Below the pieces are notes generated by a model. It had not been told where the DNA came from. It saw only the letters and a program-made list of their open reading frames with translations, and ran no database searches. DNA of 6,202 nt from an uncultured Acidimicrobiales bacterium (GTDB lineage Bacteria > Actinomycetota > Acidimicrobiia > Acidimicrobiales > Aldehydirespiratoraceae). Location: assembly GCA_938091985.1 (NCBI GenBank), contig CALKOE010000031.1:1-6202 (forward strand), in the 5' to 3' direction. Each line of letters begins with the position of its first letter. Position 1 is the stretch's first letter. The translations under genes were made by a program, and so were the position numbers. Positions 1 through 6,202 of this stretch are shown piece by piece.

Positions 1-113
1 CGCTGCACGGCTTCAGCCGACGCCTCAACTTCAGCACCGTTCAACGCAACGAAATCAACCTTCGCCGCGATCCCGATCGCTTCACTCAGATCATCAAACT
101 CCGCCAGAGCCAT
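1..113 (-). CDS. N-terminal fragment of an unrecognised protein (partial, runs off left edge)
   Basis: An open reading frame starts with ATG at 113 on the minus strand and continues without a stop to the left edge, giving 37 full codons that begin MALAEFDDLSEAIGIAAK. The residues are helix-forming and rich in Ala and Glu, with codon usage like the neighbours. There is no clear ribosome binding site, but a TANNNT box ends six bases before the ATG (see the promoter entry), which suits a leaderless mRNA. The family cannot be named from this much. The acidic, helical start would fit the N-terminus of a DUF222/HNH-type protein common in actinobacteria, but that is only a guess. Confidence 0.5.
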   Translation of the reverse strand, partial: MALAEFDDLSEAIGIAAKVDFVALNGAEVEASAEAVQ

Positions 114-146
114 ACCCCAAAACTACGCACCGGGTATGACAGTCAA
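111..146 (-). promoter_or_regulatory. Possible leaderless promoter for the left-edge gene
   Basis: On the minus strand TTGACT (146-141) and TAGTTT (125-120) lie 15 bp apart, and TAGTTT is followed after exactly six bases by the ATG at 113. The -10 box (TANNNT) and its distance to the start codon match leaderless actinobacterial promoters. The -35 spacing is short, so the -35 assignment is weak. Confidence 0.35.
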
Positions 147-162
147 AGGCTGTGGAGATGCG

Positions 163-177
163 ATGCTCGTGTCATGA
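163..177 (+). other. Possible 4-codon leader ORF overlapping the next start (ATGA)
   Basis: ATG at 163 reads Met-Leu-Val-Ser and stops at TGA 175-177, which overlaps the ATG at 174 of the kinase-like gene in an ATGA junction. GGAG at 154-157 lies at normal Shine-Dalgarno distance from 163 but is too far (16 bases) from 174. The seen arrangement would allow translational coupling. So short an ORF can arise by chance. Confidence 0.3.
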
Positions 178-725
178 CATCGCCTGTCAGTCGTGCCCCA
201 ACACTCGTCGCGATGGTCGGTCTTCCCGGATCGGGCAAGACCACGAGAGCGCGCGAATTGGCTGAGTCGCTGCCGGCCATCCGGTTCACGCCCGATGAGT
301 GGATCCTTCCGCTGTTGGAGGGCGAGAATCCCGAGCACGTGCGAGACGTCATCGAGGGGCGCTTCGTGGCCGTCGCGACCGCGTTGCTCCGCCAAGGGGT
401 GAACGTGATTCTCGACTTCGGTCTGTGGAGTCACGACGAGCGGGCGGGACTGCACAGCCTTGCTCTCGAGGAGGGCGCAGCGTTCTCACTTGACTACCTC
501 GCCATCGACCGGCCGGAGCAGTGGCGACGGGTTCGGGAGCGTCAGCGGCGCTCGCCGGAGACGACCTTTCCGATGACGGAGCAGGACCTCGACGACTACG
601 ACCGGTGGTTTGAGGCGCCCGATGCCGATGAGGTCGAGGGATCAAGTCTGGCGTCGGCTCCCGAGGGTGCCGAGTCGTGGGCTGCGTGGCGCGCCCATCG
701 TTGGCCTACCGCAGACGCCCTCTAG
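174..725 (+). CDS. P-loop AAA_33-type small ATPase / predicted nucleoside- or metabolite-kinase-like protein
   Basis: This 183-residue protein has a Walker A motif GLPGSGKTT at residues 16-24. A hydrophobic strand ending in Asp81 (VILDFG) serves as Walker B, and an Asp-Glu-Trp at 41-43 sits where related kinases hold a substrate-contacting acidic residue. The Arg-rich helix at about 116-126 (RRVRERQRR) resembles the lid region of the fold. These features place it among the small AAA_33/zeta-toxin/chloramphenicol-phosphotransferase-like P-loop kinases. The DFGLWS element after Walker B is typical of a widespread uncharacterised bacterial subgroup. The substrate is unknown. The start at 174 is the only in-frame candidate nearby and leaves nine residues before the first strand. 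It has no close Shine-Dalgarno of its own, so coupling to the upstream mini-ORF is possible. It is convergent with the next gene with only 13 bases between stops and no visible terminator. Confidence 0.8.
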   Translation: MTSPVSRAPTLVAMVGLPGSGKTTRARELAESLPAIRFTPDEWILPLLEGENPEHVRDVIEGRFVAVATALLRQGVNVILDFGLWSHDERAGLHSLALEEGAAFSLDYLAIDRPEQWRRVRERQRRSPETTFPMTEQDLDDYDRWFEAPDADEVEGSSLASAPEGAESWAAWRAHRWPTADAL

Positions 726-738
726 AGCGACGTGCTGA

Positions 739-975
739 TCAGTCGACCGGGTCGCCGAAGGGCTTGCCGGCGTCGGAGTAACAGGGCTCGTGGTAGTGCT
801 CGACGCGGTCCCAGGCACCATTGATGTAGACGTTGCAGATCACCTGTTGGTGTCGCTCGCGTGCCTTGAACTTCACCCGTTCTTCGCAGTGCTTGCACTC
901 GGTCATCGAGCCGGCCTCGATCAGACGGGTGACCGCACGGCTCTTCCATTTGGTTTTTGTTGCGGCCTTTGCCAT
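739..975 (-). CDS. Small conserved Cys/His protein, probable zinc-binding
   Basis: This 78-residue protein starts MAKAATKTKWKSRAV. The ATG at 975 is chosen over the upstream ATG at 999 because GGAGAG lies at proper distance before it and the extra eight residues look untranslated. The N-terminus is basic. It then shows Cys27-x2-Cys30, Cys47, His60-x-His62 and Cys65, an arrangement suited to one zinc site of ribbon or finger type. No known family can be named with certainty. It follows the EttA gene by 42 bases on the same strand and probably shares its mRNA. A basic, possibly zinc-binding small protein beside a ribosome factor suggests nucleic-acid or ribosome binding, but this is inference from context. 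The short length, plausible ribosome site and conserved-looking Cys pattern support it as a real gene. Confidence 0.72.
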   Translation of the reverse strand: MAKAATKTKWKSRAVTRLIEAGSMTECKHCEERVKFKARERHQQVICNVYINGAWDRVEHYHEPCYSDAGKPFGDPVD

Positions 976-992
976 GCCTCTCCATCGGAGGC
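976..992 (-). promoter_or_regulatory. Ribosome binding site inside a small hairpin
   Basis: Immediately before the ATG at 975 the minus strand carries GGAGAGGC, a good Shine-Dalgarno. The preceding GCCTCC can pair with it: GCCTC (992-988) with GAGGC (980-976), or CTCC with GGAG. The ribosome site may therefore be partly masked until an upstream ribosome on the EttA message opens it. The stem is only about five base pairs. Confidence 0.4.
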
Positions 993-1017
993 AGGGCAAC
1001 GATCCTGAGGAATCGGA

Positions 1018-2718
<1,701 letters not shown>

Positions 2719-2729
2719 GGCGCATCAAG

Positions 2730-4001
2730 CTAGCGGCGCTTGGTTGTCTTCTTCGCTGCCTTCTTGACCGGCGTCTTCGCCGGGGCCTTCTTGACGGTAC
2801 GCGTGCGAGCTGTGGCAGCCGACTTCTTCACGGTCTTCTTGGCAGCGGTCTTCTTCGCTGCCTTCTTGACCGGTGCCTTCTTCGCCGTCGCGGTGGTCTT
2901 CTTGGCGACGGTCTTCTTGGCCGTGCTCTTCTTGGCCGTGCTCGTCTTCGCCCTGCTCTTCTTGACGGCTGCCTTCTTCGTCGAGGTGCGGGGGGCGACG
3001 GCCTTCGCGGCGGTCTTCTTGGCCGTGGGCCGGTTGGCGACTCGCTTGCGGGTCGTCTTCTTTGCTGCGGCCTTGGGCGCAGCAGGCGTCGGCGCCGGTG
3101 GGCGATCCGACGCGGGGATCAGGCCGGCGTCGATGCCCATGCGCTCGTCGTCATAGCGATGAACGACGAAGTCGAGCGTCGCGCCGAGTTCGATGACATC
3201 GCGCGCCTTGGTGGGCGCGGGATCGCCGAGCAGCCGGTTGGGGAGATAGACGACTACATCGTCGACCGAGCCGTAGGCGCCGTGTGACGAGAACTTGTCG
3301 ACGTGGACCGCAATGGTGCTTCCCACCGGGAAGTCGGCTCTGAACGTGCGCCAGACGTCGGGCTTGTTGCTTCCCTCGCCGGACGGGGCGGTTGCCTTGC
3401 GCGGATTGCGGGGCTTCTTCGGCTCGGACCGGCCGTCGCTCTTCGGCTCTGCTTGGCTCGCCCGCTTCGGCTCAGGCCGGCTGGCCCTCTTGGCGGTCGG
3501 CTTCTCGGTTGATTCTTCTGCGGCCTTCGATCGCCGACTGTCGGCCGTGGCTCGGCGGCTCACAGGACCGCGAACAGGGGAACGTGCGACATAGATCCAC
3601 CCAACCGAAGGGATGGGCTTGCCGCCGACGAGGCGGCCTTCGTCGAAGAGCCACTTGTAGGTGCCGTGGAACTCCTGGAACGAATCGTTGGAGAACACGA
3701 CCGCGTCGGCACGGTCGGCGACTTGGAGAATGAAGGCGTCGCCGCGCCCGATCACTCCGGCCGGGGGCGTGATGATGTCGTTGTCGTCGATCGCTTCGCG
3801 GGCGGCCTTGGTCTCGGCCTTCGCGACTCGGTGTTCGAAGGTGGCATCGACGATGACGGTGATCTGGTCGAAGTCGTACTCGGCATCGATGGCGCGAACG
3901 GCTTCGTCGAGCTGGGCGAGGCTCGGCTCTTTGCGACCCTCGGTAGCGAGATTGGATCCATCGATGACGGCGTGGGATGACGGGCGATTGCCTCTGGGCA
4001 T
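2730..4001 (-). CDS. NYN (Zc3h12a-like) nuclease domain + S1-like domain + histone H1-like lysine-rich tail
   Basis: This 423-residue protein has three parts. Residues 10-138 resemble the Zc3h12a/MCPIP1-type NYN (PIN-like) RNase domain. They include HAVIDGSNLA with Asp14 and Asn17, Asp52, GRGDAFI with Asp88, Asp99 and SNDSFQEF with Asp106, so most metal-binding acidic positions are present. One of the paired Asp residues expected before Asp88 is Gly. Residues 139-215 are a charged Pro/Ser/Lys linker. Residues 224-295 fit an S1/OB-fold RNA-binding domain (FPVGSTIAVHVDKF, HGAYG, LGATLDFVV, DDERMGID). Residues 300-423 contain no Asp or Glu and consist of AKK/VKK/TAKK repeats like histone H1 and actinobacterial HupB tails. 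It likely cuts or processes RNA near nucleoid or ribosomes; this is inferred. ATG 4001 is the only start that keeps the first NYN strand. It heads the apparent operon with ettA. Confidence 0.8.
   Translation of the reverse strand: MPRGNRPSSHAVIDGSNLATEGRKEPSLAQLDEAVRAIDAEYDFDQITVIVDATFEHRVAKAETKAAREAIDDNDIITPPAGVIGRGDAFILQVADRADAVVFSNDSFQEFHGTYKWLFDEGRLVGGKPIPSVGWIYVARSPVRGPVSRRATADSRRSKAAEESTEKPTAKRASRPEPKRASQAEPKSDGRSEPKKPRNPRKATAPSGEGSNKPDVWRTFRADFPVGSTIAVHVDKFSSHGAYGSVDDVVVYLPNRLLGDPAPTKARDVIELGATLDFVVHRYDDERMGIDAGLIPASDRPPAPTPAAPKAAAKKTTRKRVANRPTAKKTAAKAVAPRTSTKKAAVKKSRAKTSTAKKSTAKKTVAKKTTATAKKAPVKKAAKKTAAKKTVKKSAATARTRTVKKAPAKTPVKKAAKKTTKRR
2746..2873. repeat. Pair of perfect 26-bp direct repeats in the lysine-rich tail coding region
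   Basis: An identical 26-base segment occurs at 2746-2771 and 2848-2873, 102 bp (34 codons) apart and in the same frame. It encodes PVKKAAKKT on the minus strand. Identity includes third codon positions, suggesting recent duplication or conversion rather than protein-level convergence. Confidence 0.85.
2913..2942. repeat. Perfect 15-bp tandem duplication in the lysine-rich tail
   Basis: The 15-base unit CTTCTTGGCCGTGCT is repeated head to tail at 2913-2927 and 2928-2942. On the coding strand it yields two STAKK units. The exact tandem, in-frame copy fits replication slippage. Confidence 0.85.
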
Positions 4002-4020
4002 GTGGGTCAGTCAATCACGC

Positions 4021-4039
4021 GTCCTAGGGTGCAGCCGTG
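4021..4039 (+). promoter_or_regulatory. Leaderless promoter -10 for the HAD gene
   Basis: TAGGGT at 4025-4030 is followed after exactly six bases by the GTG start at 4037, so transcription would begin at the start codon. The TAG in the box is also an in-frame stop, which excludes any earlier start. No clear -35 is seen. The palindrome CCTAGG (4023-4028) also supplies a weak -10-like TAGGAC (4026-4021) for the divergent gene on the minus strand. Confidence 0.45.
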
Positions 4040-4669
4040 ATCACCGCAGCACTGTTCGATTTCGGGGGAGTGATCCTCTCCAGCCCGTTCGAGGCTTTCA
4101 ATGCCTACGAGACCGAGGTCGGCCTCCCTCGAGACACGATCAGGACGATCAACTCGACCAATCCCGACGTCAACGCGTGGGCCCGCTTCGAGCGCGGCGA
4201 ACTCAACCCGGCGGGCTTCGTGGAGGTGTTCGAGGTCGAGGCGGCGGCACTCGGGCACACTGTCGATGCCCAGCGTGTCCTCGATTCGCTGAAGGGCTAC
4301 GTCCGCCCGGAGATGGTCGAGGCCGTGCGCCGATGCGGCGAGCGCCTGAAGACGGCGATGCTCACCAACAACTTCCGTGACCCGGCCGGAGGGTCATCAC
4401 ACGACCCCAAGAGCGAGCTCGGCGCCATCGTCGCGATGTTCGACGAAGTCGTGGAGTCGAGCGTGGTCGGCGTGCGCAAGCCCGAGCCGCGGTTCTACGA
4501 GATCGCGTGTGAACGGCTCGGCGTCGCGCCTCACGAGTGCGTCTTTCTCGACGACCTCGGCATCAACCTCAAACCGGCAAAGGCGATGGGGATGACGACG
4601 ATCAAGGTTGTTGACCCCGCCGTCGCACTCGCCGAACTCGAGTCGGCGGTCGGCTTCCCTCTGGGTTGA
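4037..4669 (+). CDS. HAD-superfamily hydrolase, subfamily IA, sEH-N/ACAD10-like phosphatase
   Basis: This 210-residue soluble protein carries all four HAD motifs. Motif I is FDFGG with nucleophile Asp8; the usual second Asp is Gly10, as in many members of this subfamily. Motif II is Thr110 in LTNN, motif III is Lys148 in RKPEP, and motif IV is Asp172-Asp173 in FLDDLGINLKPAKAMGM. The helical cap lies at about 15-90. The stretch from TNNF to KAMGM closely resembles the N-terminal HAD domain of ACAD10 and of soluble epoxide hydrolase, so it is probably a phosphatase on a small phosphorylated metabolite. The true substrate cannot be read from sequence. GTG at 4037 is the start: an in-frame TAG lies 12 bases upstream. 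It has no ribosome site and looks leaderless. It is divergent from the NYN gene, 35 bases away. Its stop codon lies within a 16-bp tandem duplication. Confidence 0.88.
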   Translation: MITAALFDFGGVILSSPFEAFNAYETEVGLPRDTIRTINSTNPDVNAWARFERGELNPAGFVEVFEVEAAALGHTVDAQRVLDSLKGYVRPEMVEAVRRCGERLKTAMLTNNFRDPAGGSSHDPKSELGAIVAMFDEVVESSVVGVRKPEPRFYEIACERLGVAPHECVFLDDLGINLKPAKAMGMTTIKVVDPAVALAELESAVGFPLG

Positions 4670-4689
4670 CGATCCTCTGGGTTGACGAT
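4658..4689. repeat. 16-bp tandem duplication across the HAD stop codon
   Basis: The unit CCTCTGGGTTGACGAT occurs twice head to tail (4658-4673, 4674-4689), followed by a further CCTC. The first copy encodes the last residues and TGA stop of the HAD protein. The second lies in the spacer, and its TGACG forms the left arm of the first operator dyad. Confidence 0.9.
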
Positions 4690-4753
4690 CCTCGTCAGAG
4701 TGTCATGGAATGACGTTTTGCGTCATTTCTACTTGAAATGACGAGAATCGTCA
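4683..4753. promoter_or_regulatory. Triple operator-like array: three TGACG-N5-CGTCA dyads at exact 28-bp period
   Basis: Three perfect 15-bp dyads are present at 4683-4697 (spacer ATCCT), 4711-4725 (TTTTG) and 4739-4753 (AGAAT). All share arms TGACG and CGTCA, and each starts 28 bp after the previous one. The middle one extends to AATGACG/CGTCATT, and the third also has AA before its left arm. The 13-bp linkers after the first and second sites share the pattern C-N-T-G-N-A-A. An extra inverted pair GTCAT-GGA-ATGAC (4702-4714) lies between sites 1 and 2. The third dyad occupies the -35/-10 spacer of the SatD promoter, so bound protein there would block RNA polymerase. The binding protein is not shown by the sequence. 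The HTH protein encoded next is the nearest candidate. Confidence 0.75.
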
Positions 4754-4769
4754 CTATGATGACCGTATG
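4733..4769 (+). promoter_or_regulatory. SatD-operon promoter, predicted leaderless
   Basis: TTGAAA (4733-4738) and TATGAT (4755-4760) are each one mismatch from the housekeeping -35 and -10 consensus and are 16 bp apart. The -10 is followed after six bases by the ATG at 4767. There is no Shine-Dalgarno before that ATG, consistent with transcription starting at the start codon. The third operator dyad fills the spacer. Confidence 0.65.
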
Positions 4770-5492
4770 TGGCTCGTAGACGAAACTCGCTGTGGCTACG
4801 CCGCGGTCTTGGTCGACATCGTCGACTCTCGACACCACGGTGACCGGGCGGCGCTTCAAGAACAGGTGGCCGAGGCCGCCGCAGTCCTCAACGCCCGCAT
4901 TCCGAGCCTCGATCCCATGACGTCGACGGTGGGCGACGAACTTCAGGCCACCTATGCCGATCTCTTCGTGGCGATCCGTGCGGTGAGCGAGCTTCGACTC
5001 GAGTTGGCCGGAGTGGTCGGAATTCGGGCCGGGATCGGTTGGGGTGACATCGTCATGCACGATGCTGAGCGGTCGCCGTTCGGCCAGGACGGCCCGGCGT
5101 GGTGGTCGGCAAGGTCGGCACTCGACTCGGTCGCTGCGTCGACGGCGTGGTCGGGCTACGAGGCACGGTTCGGTGTCGAGTTCGCTGCTGAAGCACCCGC
5201 TGTGGCTTCTGACGCACCGCCACGTGAAACCTCAACAACGAGACCCCCAGCGCGCCCGCTGGCTCTCGACGCGGTTGCGGTGGTTCGCAGTCATCTCGCG
5301 TTGCTCGATCGGGCGTTTGCCACGATCGACGCAACCGAGGCGCGCATTGTGCTGGGCGACCTGGCTGAGGTGCCCACCGAAGAGATCGCCGCGGAGCTCA
5401 GCCTCTCGTCGAGTGCGGTGTCGCAACGCCGTCGCCGCAATCATCTCCGCGAACTTGTGGCAGCCCTTCGAGTGATCGACACTGCCCCATGA
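4767..5492 (+). CDS. SatD-family protein with C-terminal helix-turn-helix
   Basis: This 241-residue protein shows the SatD pattern: LVDIVDSR at 15-22, a Leu-rich helix to Asn42, TVGDELQATYAD at 54-65, IRAGIGWGDI at 86-95 and FGQDGPAWWSAR at 105-116. After a Pro/Thr/Ala-rich linker (about 143-168), residues 202-226 form a likely HTH (TEEIAAELSLSSSAVSQRRRR) resembling sigma-region-4 or LuxR-type helices. The family is named after a gene in the Streptococcus mutans secretion and acid tolerance (sat) operon; its biochemical role is unclear and a regulatory one is usually proposed. No in-frame start lies between 4767 and an upstream in-frame stop (4734-4736), which fixes the N-terminus. Its stop overlaps the next start (ATGA). 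Its promoter carries three operator-like dyads, so control by its own HTH is plausible but unproven. Confidence 0.8.
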   Translation: MWLVDETRCGYAAVLVDIVDSRHHGDRAALQEQVAEAAAVLNARIPSLDPMTSTVGDELQATYADLFVAIRAVSELRLELAGVVGIRAGIGWGDIVMHDAERSPFGQDGPAWWSARSALDSVAASTAWSGYEARFGVEFAAEAPAVASDAPPRETSTTRPPARPLALDAVAVVRSHLALLDRAFATIDATEARIVLGDLAEVPTEEIAAELSLSSSAVSQRRRRNHLRELVAALRVIDTAP

Positions 5493-6202
5493 CCGCTCTC
5501 GCGCTCGTCCTGCTCGCGATCGGCATCGGCGACATCACCCACGGACTCGCCGGGATGCCGAAGAACCGTGGTCGTGCCCTTCTCGCGATTCTGCTGAGCG
5601 CCGTGGTGGTCATCGCCGGCGTCCTCGTCGTCGACGCGTCCGGGGGAGACGCGATTGCGACGGTCGTCGTGGCCATCGTCGTCTCGGCGGCGTGGCAGCT
5701 CGTGCGAGTCGCCTACGACAACGCGACGATGCAGCTCGCCACCATCGGTGCCGGCGTGCTCGCCGCGGTCATGATCTCCACAGTCCGACTCGAATCCGAT
5801 GGCGACGGGCTCTGGCAACGCTTCCTCGACGAGTCGCGAATCCAGCTGATTCAGCGCGAGAAGCCGGCCACGGTGCTGATGGTGCTCGCAATCGGGGTGG
5901 TGCTCACTGCGACGGCCAATGCCGTTGTGCGCATCGTGTTGGAAGTGGTGATCGACGGTGATCCACCGACCACTCGCATCCGCGGCGGGCGAGTGATCGG
6001 ACCCTTGGAGCGCGTCCTCATCGTCGGATTCGTTCTCGCTGGGCAGCCGACCACAGCGGCGCTCGTGGTGACCGCAAAATCTCTCCTGCGCTACCCCGAG
6101 CTGCGCAGCCACGACGACGTCGACATCCACGCAGTCACCGAATACGTGTTGATCGGATCGCTGGTGAGCTGGACGATCGCGTTGGCGGCCACTCTCGCGA
6201 TC
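5489..6202 (+). CDS. Multi-pass membrane protein paired with SatD, DUF3307-C-terminal-like (partial, cut by right edge)
   Basis: ATG at 5489 overlaps the SatD stop by four bases (ATGA), and the frame stays open for 238 codons to the window edge. About six or seven hydrophobic segments are visible (roughly residues 3-14, 30-48, 55-72, 83-98, 127-147, 172-195, 219-238), separated by charged loops. The segment RVIGPLERVLIVGFVLAGQ (168-186), AKSLLRYPEL (196-205) and EYVLIGSLVSW (218-228) recall a conserved block of membrane proteins encoded next to SatD genes, including the C-terminal part of DUF3307 proteins; this is from memory. The usual DUF3307 N-terminal region is not recognisable here. The ATGA overlap implies translation coupled to SatD and a shared job at the membrane, perhaps sensing or transport control. 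The C-terminus is missing only because the window ends. Confidence 0.8.
   Translation, partial: MTALALVLLAIGIGDITHGLAGMPKNRGRALLAILLSAVVVIAGVLVVDASGGDAIATVVVAIVVSAAWQLVRVAYDNATMQLATIGAGVLAAVMISTVRLESDGDGLWQRFLDESRIQLIQREKPATVLMVLAIGVVLTATANAVVRIVLEVVIDGDPPTTRIRGGRVIGPLERVLIVGFVLAGQPTTAALVVTAKSLLRYPELRSHDDVDIHAVTEYVLIGSLVSWTIALAATLAI

Noticed and set aside
726..738. Terminator between the convergent kinase and small Cys/His genes
   Set aside because: The gap is 13 bases with no GC-rich stem and no T run on either strand.
2740..3156. Plus-strand ORF that looks like a hydrophobic, Phe/Ala/Val-rich membrane protein
   Set aside because: It is the reverse reading of the AAG (Lys) and GCC (Ala) codons of the histone-like tail, which yields Phe/Leu and Ala/Gly; it is not an independent gene.
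4709..4727. Hairpin AATGACG-TTTTG-CGTCATT as a terminator for the HAD gene
   Set aside because: The stem is short and not GC-rich, and no run of T follows. It fits better as the middle member of the three-dyad operator array.
4683..4753. 28-bp repeats as a CRISPR array
   Set aside because: The repeated part is only a 15-bp dyad with variable centre and 13-bp linkers, there are no spacer-length unique segments and no cas genes, and the array overlaps a promoter.
4756..4779. Seven-residue ORF (ATG ATG ...) overlapping the SatD start
   Set aside because: It lies in the -10 box region upstream of the predicted transcription start and has no ribosome site, so it is unlikely to be in the mRNA.
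5441..6130. Minus-strand ORF of 229 codons rich in His, Asp and Arg
   Set aside because: It is antisense to the SatD end and the membrane protein. The composition is the expected complement of hydrophobic codons and contains no coherent fold or motif.

Overview
The window is a GC-rich, gene-dense stretch of bacterial chromosome. Its codon usage (strong G/C in third positions), an alanine/lysine-rich histone-like tail, an actinobacterial-type SatD operon and several leaderless-looking promoters point to an actinobacterium, possibly the Acidimicrobiia lineage. That placement is inference from style, not from a marker gene. There is no rRNA, tRNA, CRISPR array, insertion sequence or phage gene. 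No gap between genes exceeds 100 bases.

Layout. (a) 1-113, minus: the first 37 codons of an unrecognised protein that runs off the left edge. (b) 174-725, plus: a small P-loop kinase-like ATPase, preceded by a possible 4-codon leader ORF whose stop overlaps its start. (c) 739-4001, minus: a compact apparent operon read right to left. It holds a three-part protein (NYN/Zc3h12a-like nuclease domain, S1-like RNA-binding domain, lysine-rich histone H1-like tail), then the ABC-F translation factor EttA, then a 78-residue Cys/His protein. (d) 4037-4669, plus: a HAD phosphatase of the soluble-epoxide-hydrolase-N/ACAD10 type, divergent from the operon. (e) 4767-6202, plus: a SatD-family protein with a C-terminal helix-turn-helix, overlapping by four bases (ATGA) a multi-pass membrane protein that is cut by the right edge.

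The most striking signal is in the 97-base gap before the SatD gene. Three perfect dyads of the form TGACG-N5-CGTCA start at 4683, 4711 and 4739, exactly 28 bp apart. The last fills the spacer of a strong-looking promoter (TTGAAA, 16 bp, TATGAT) whose predicted transcript would begin at the ATG itself. This looks like a tight operator array, and the HTH of the SatD protein makes autoregulation an attractive guess. The SatD domain also shows a motif order resembling class III nucleotide cyclases. Second in interest is the nuclease-S1-histone-tail protein, co-directional with EttA, which suggests an RNA/ribosome-linked function for the minus-strand operon.
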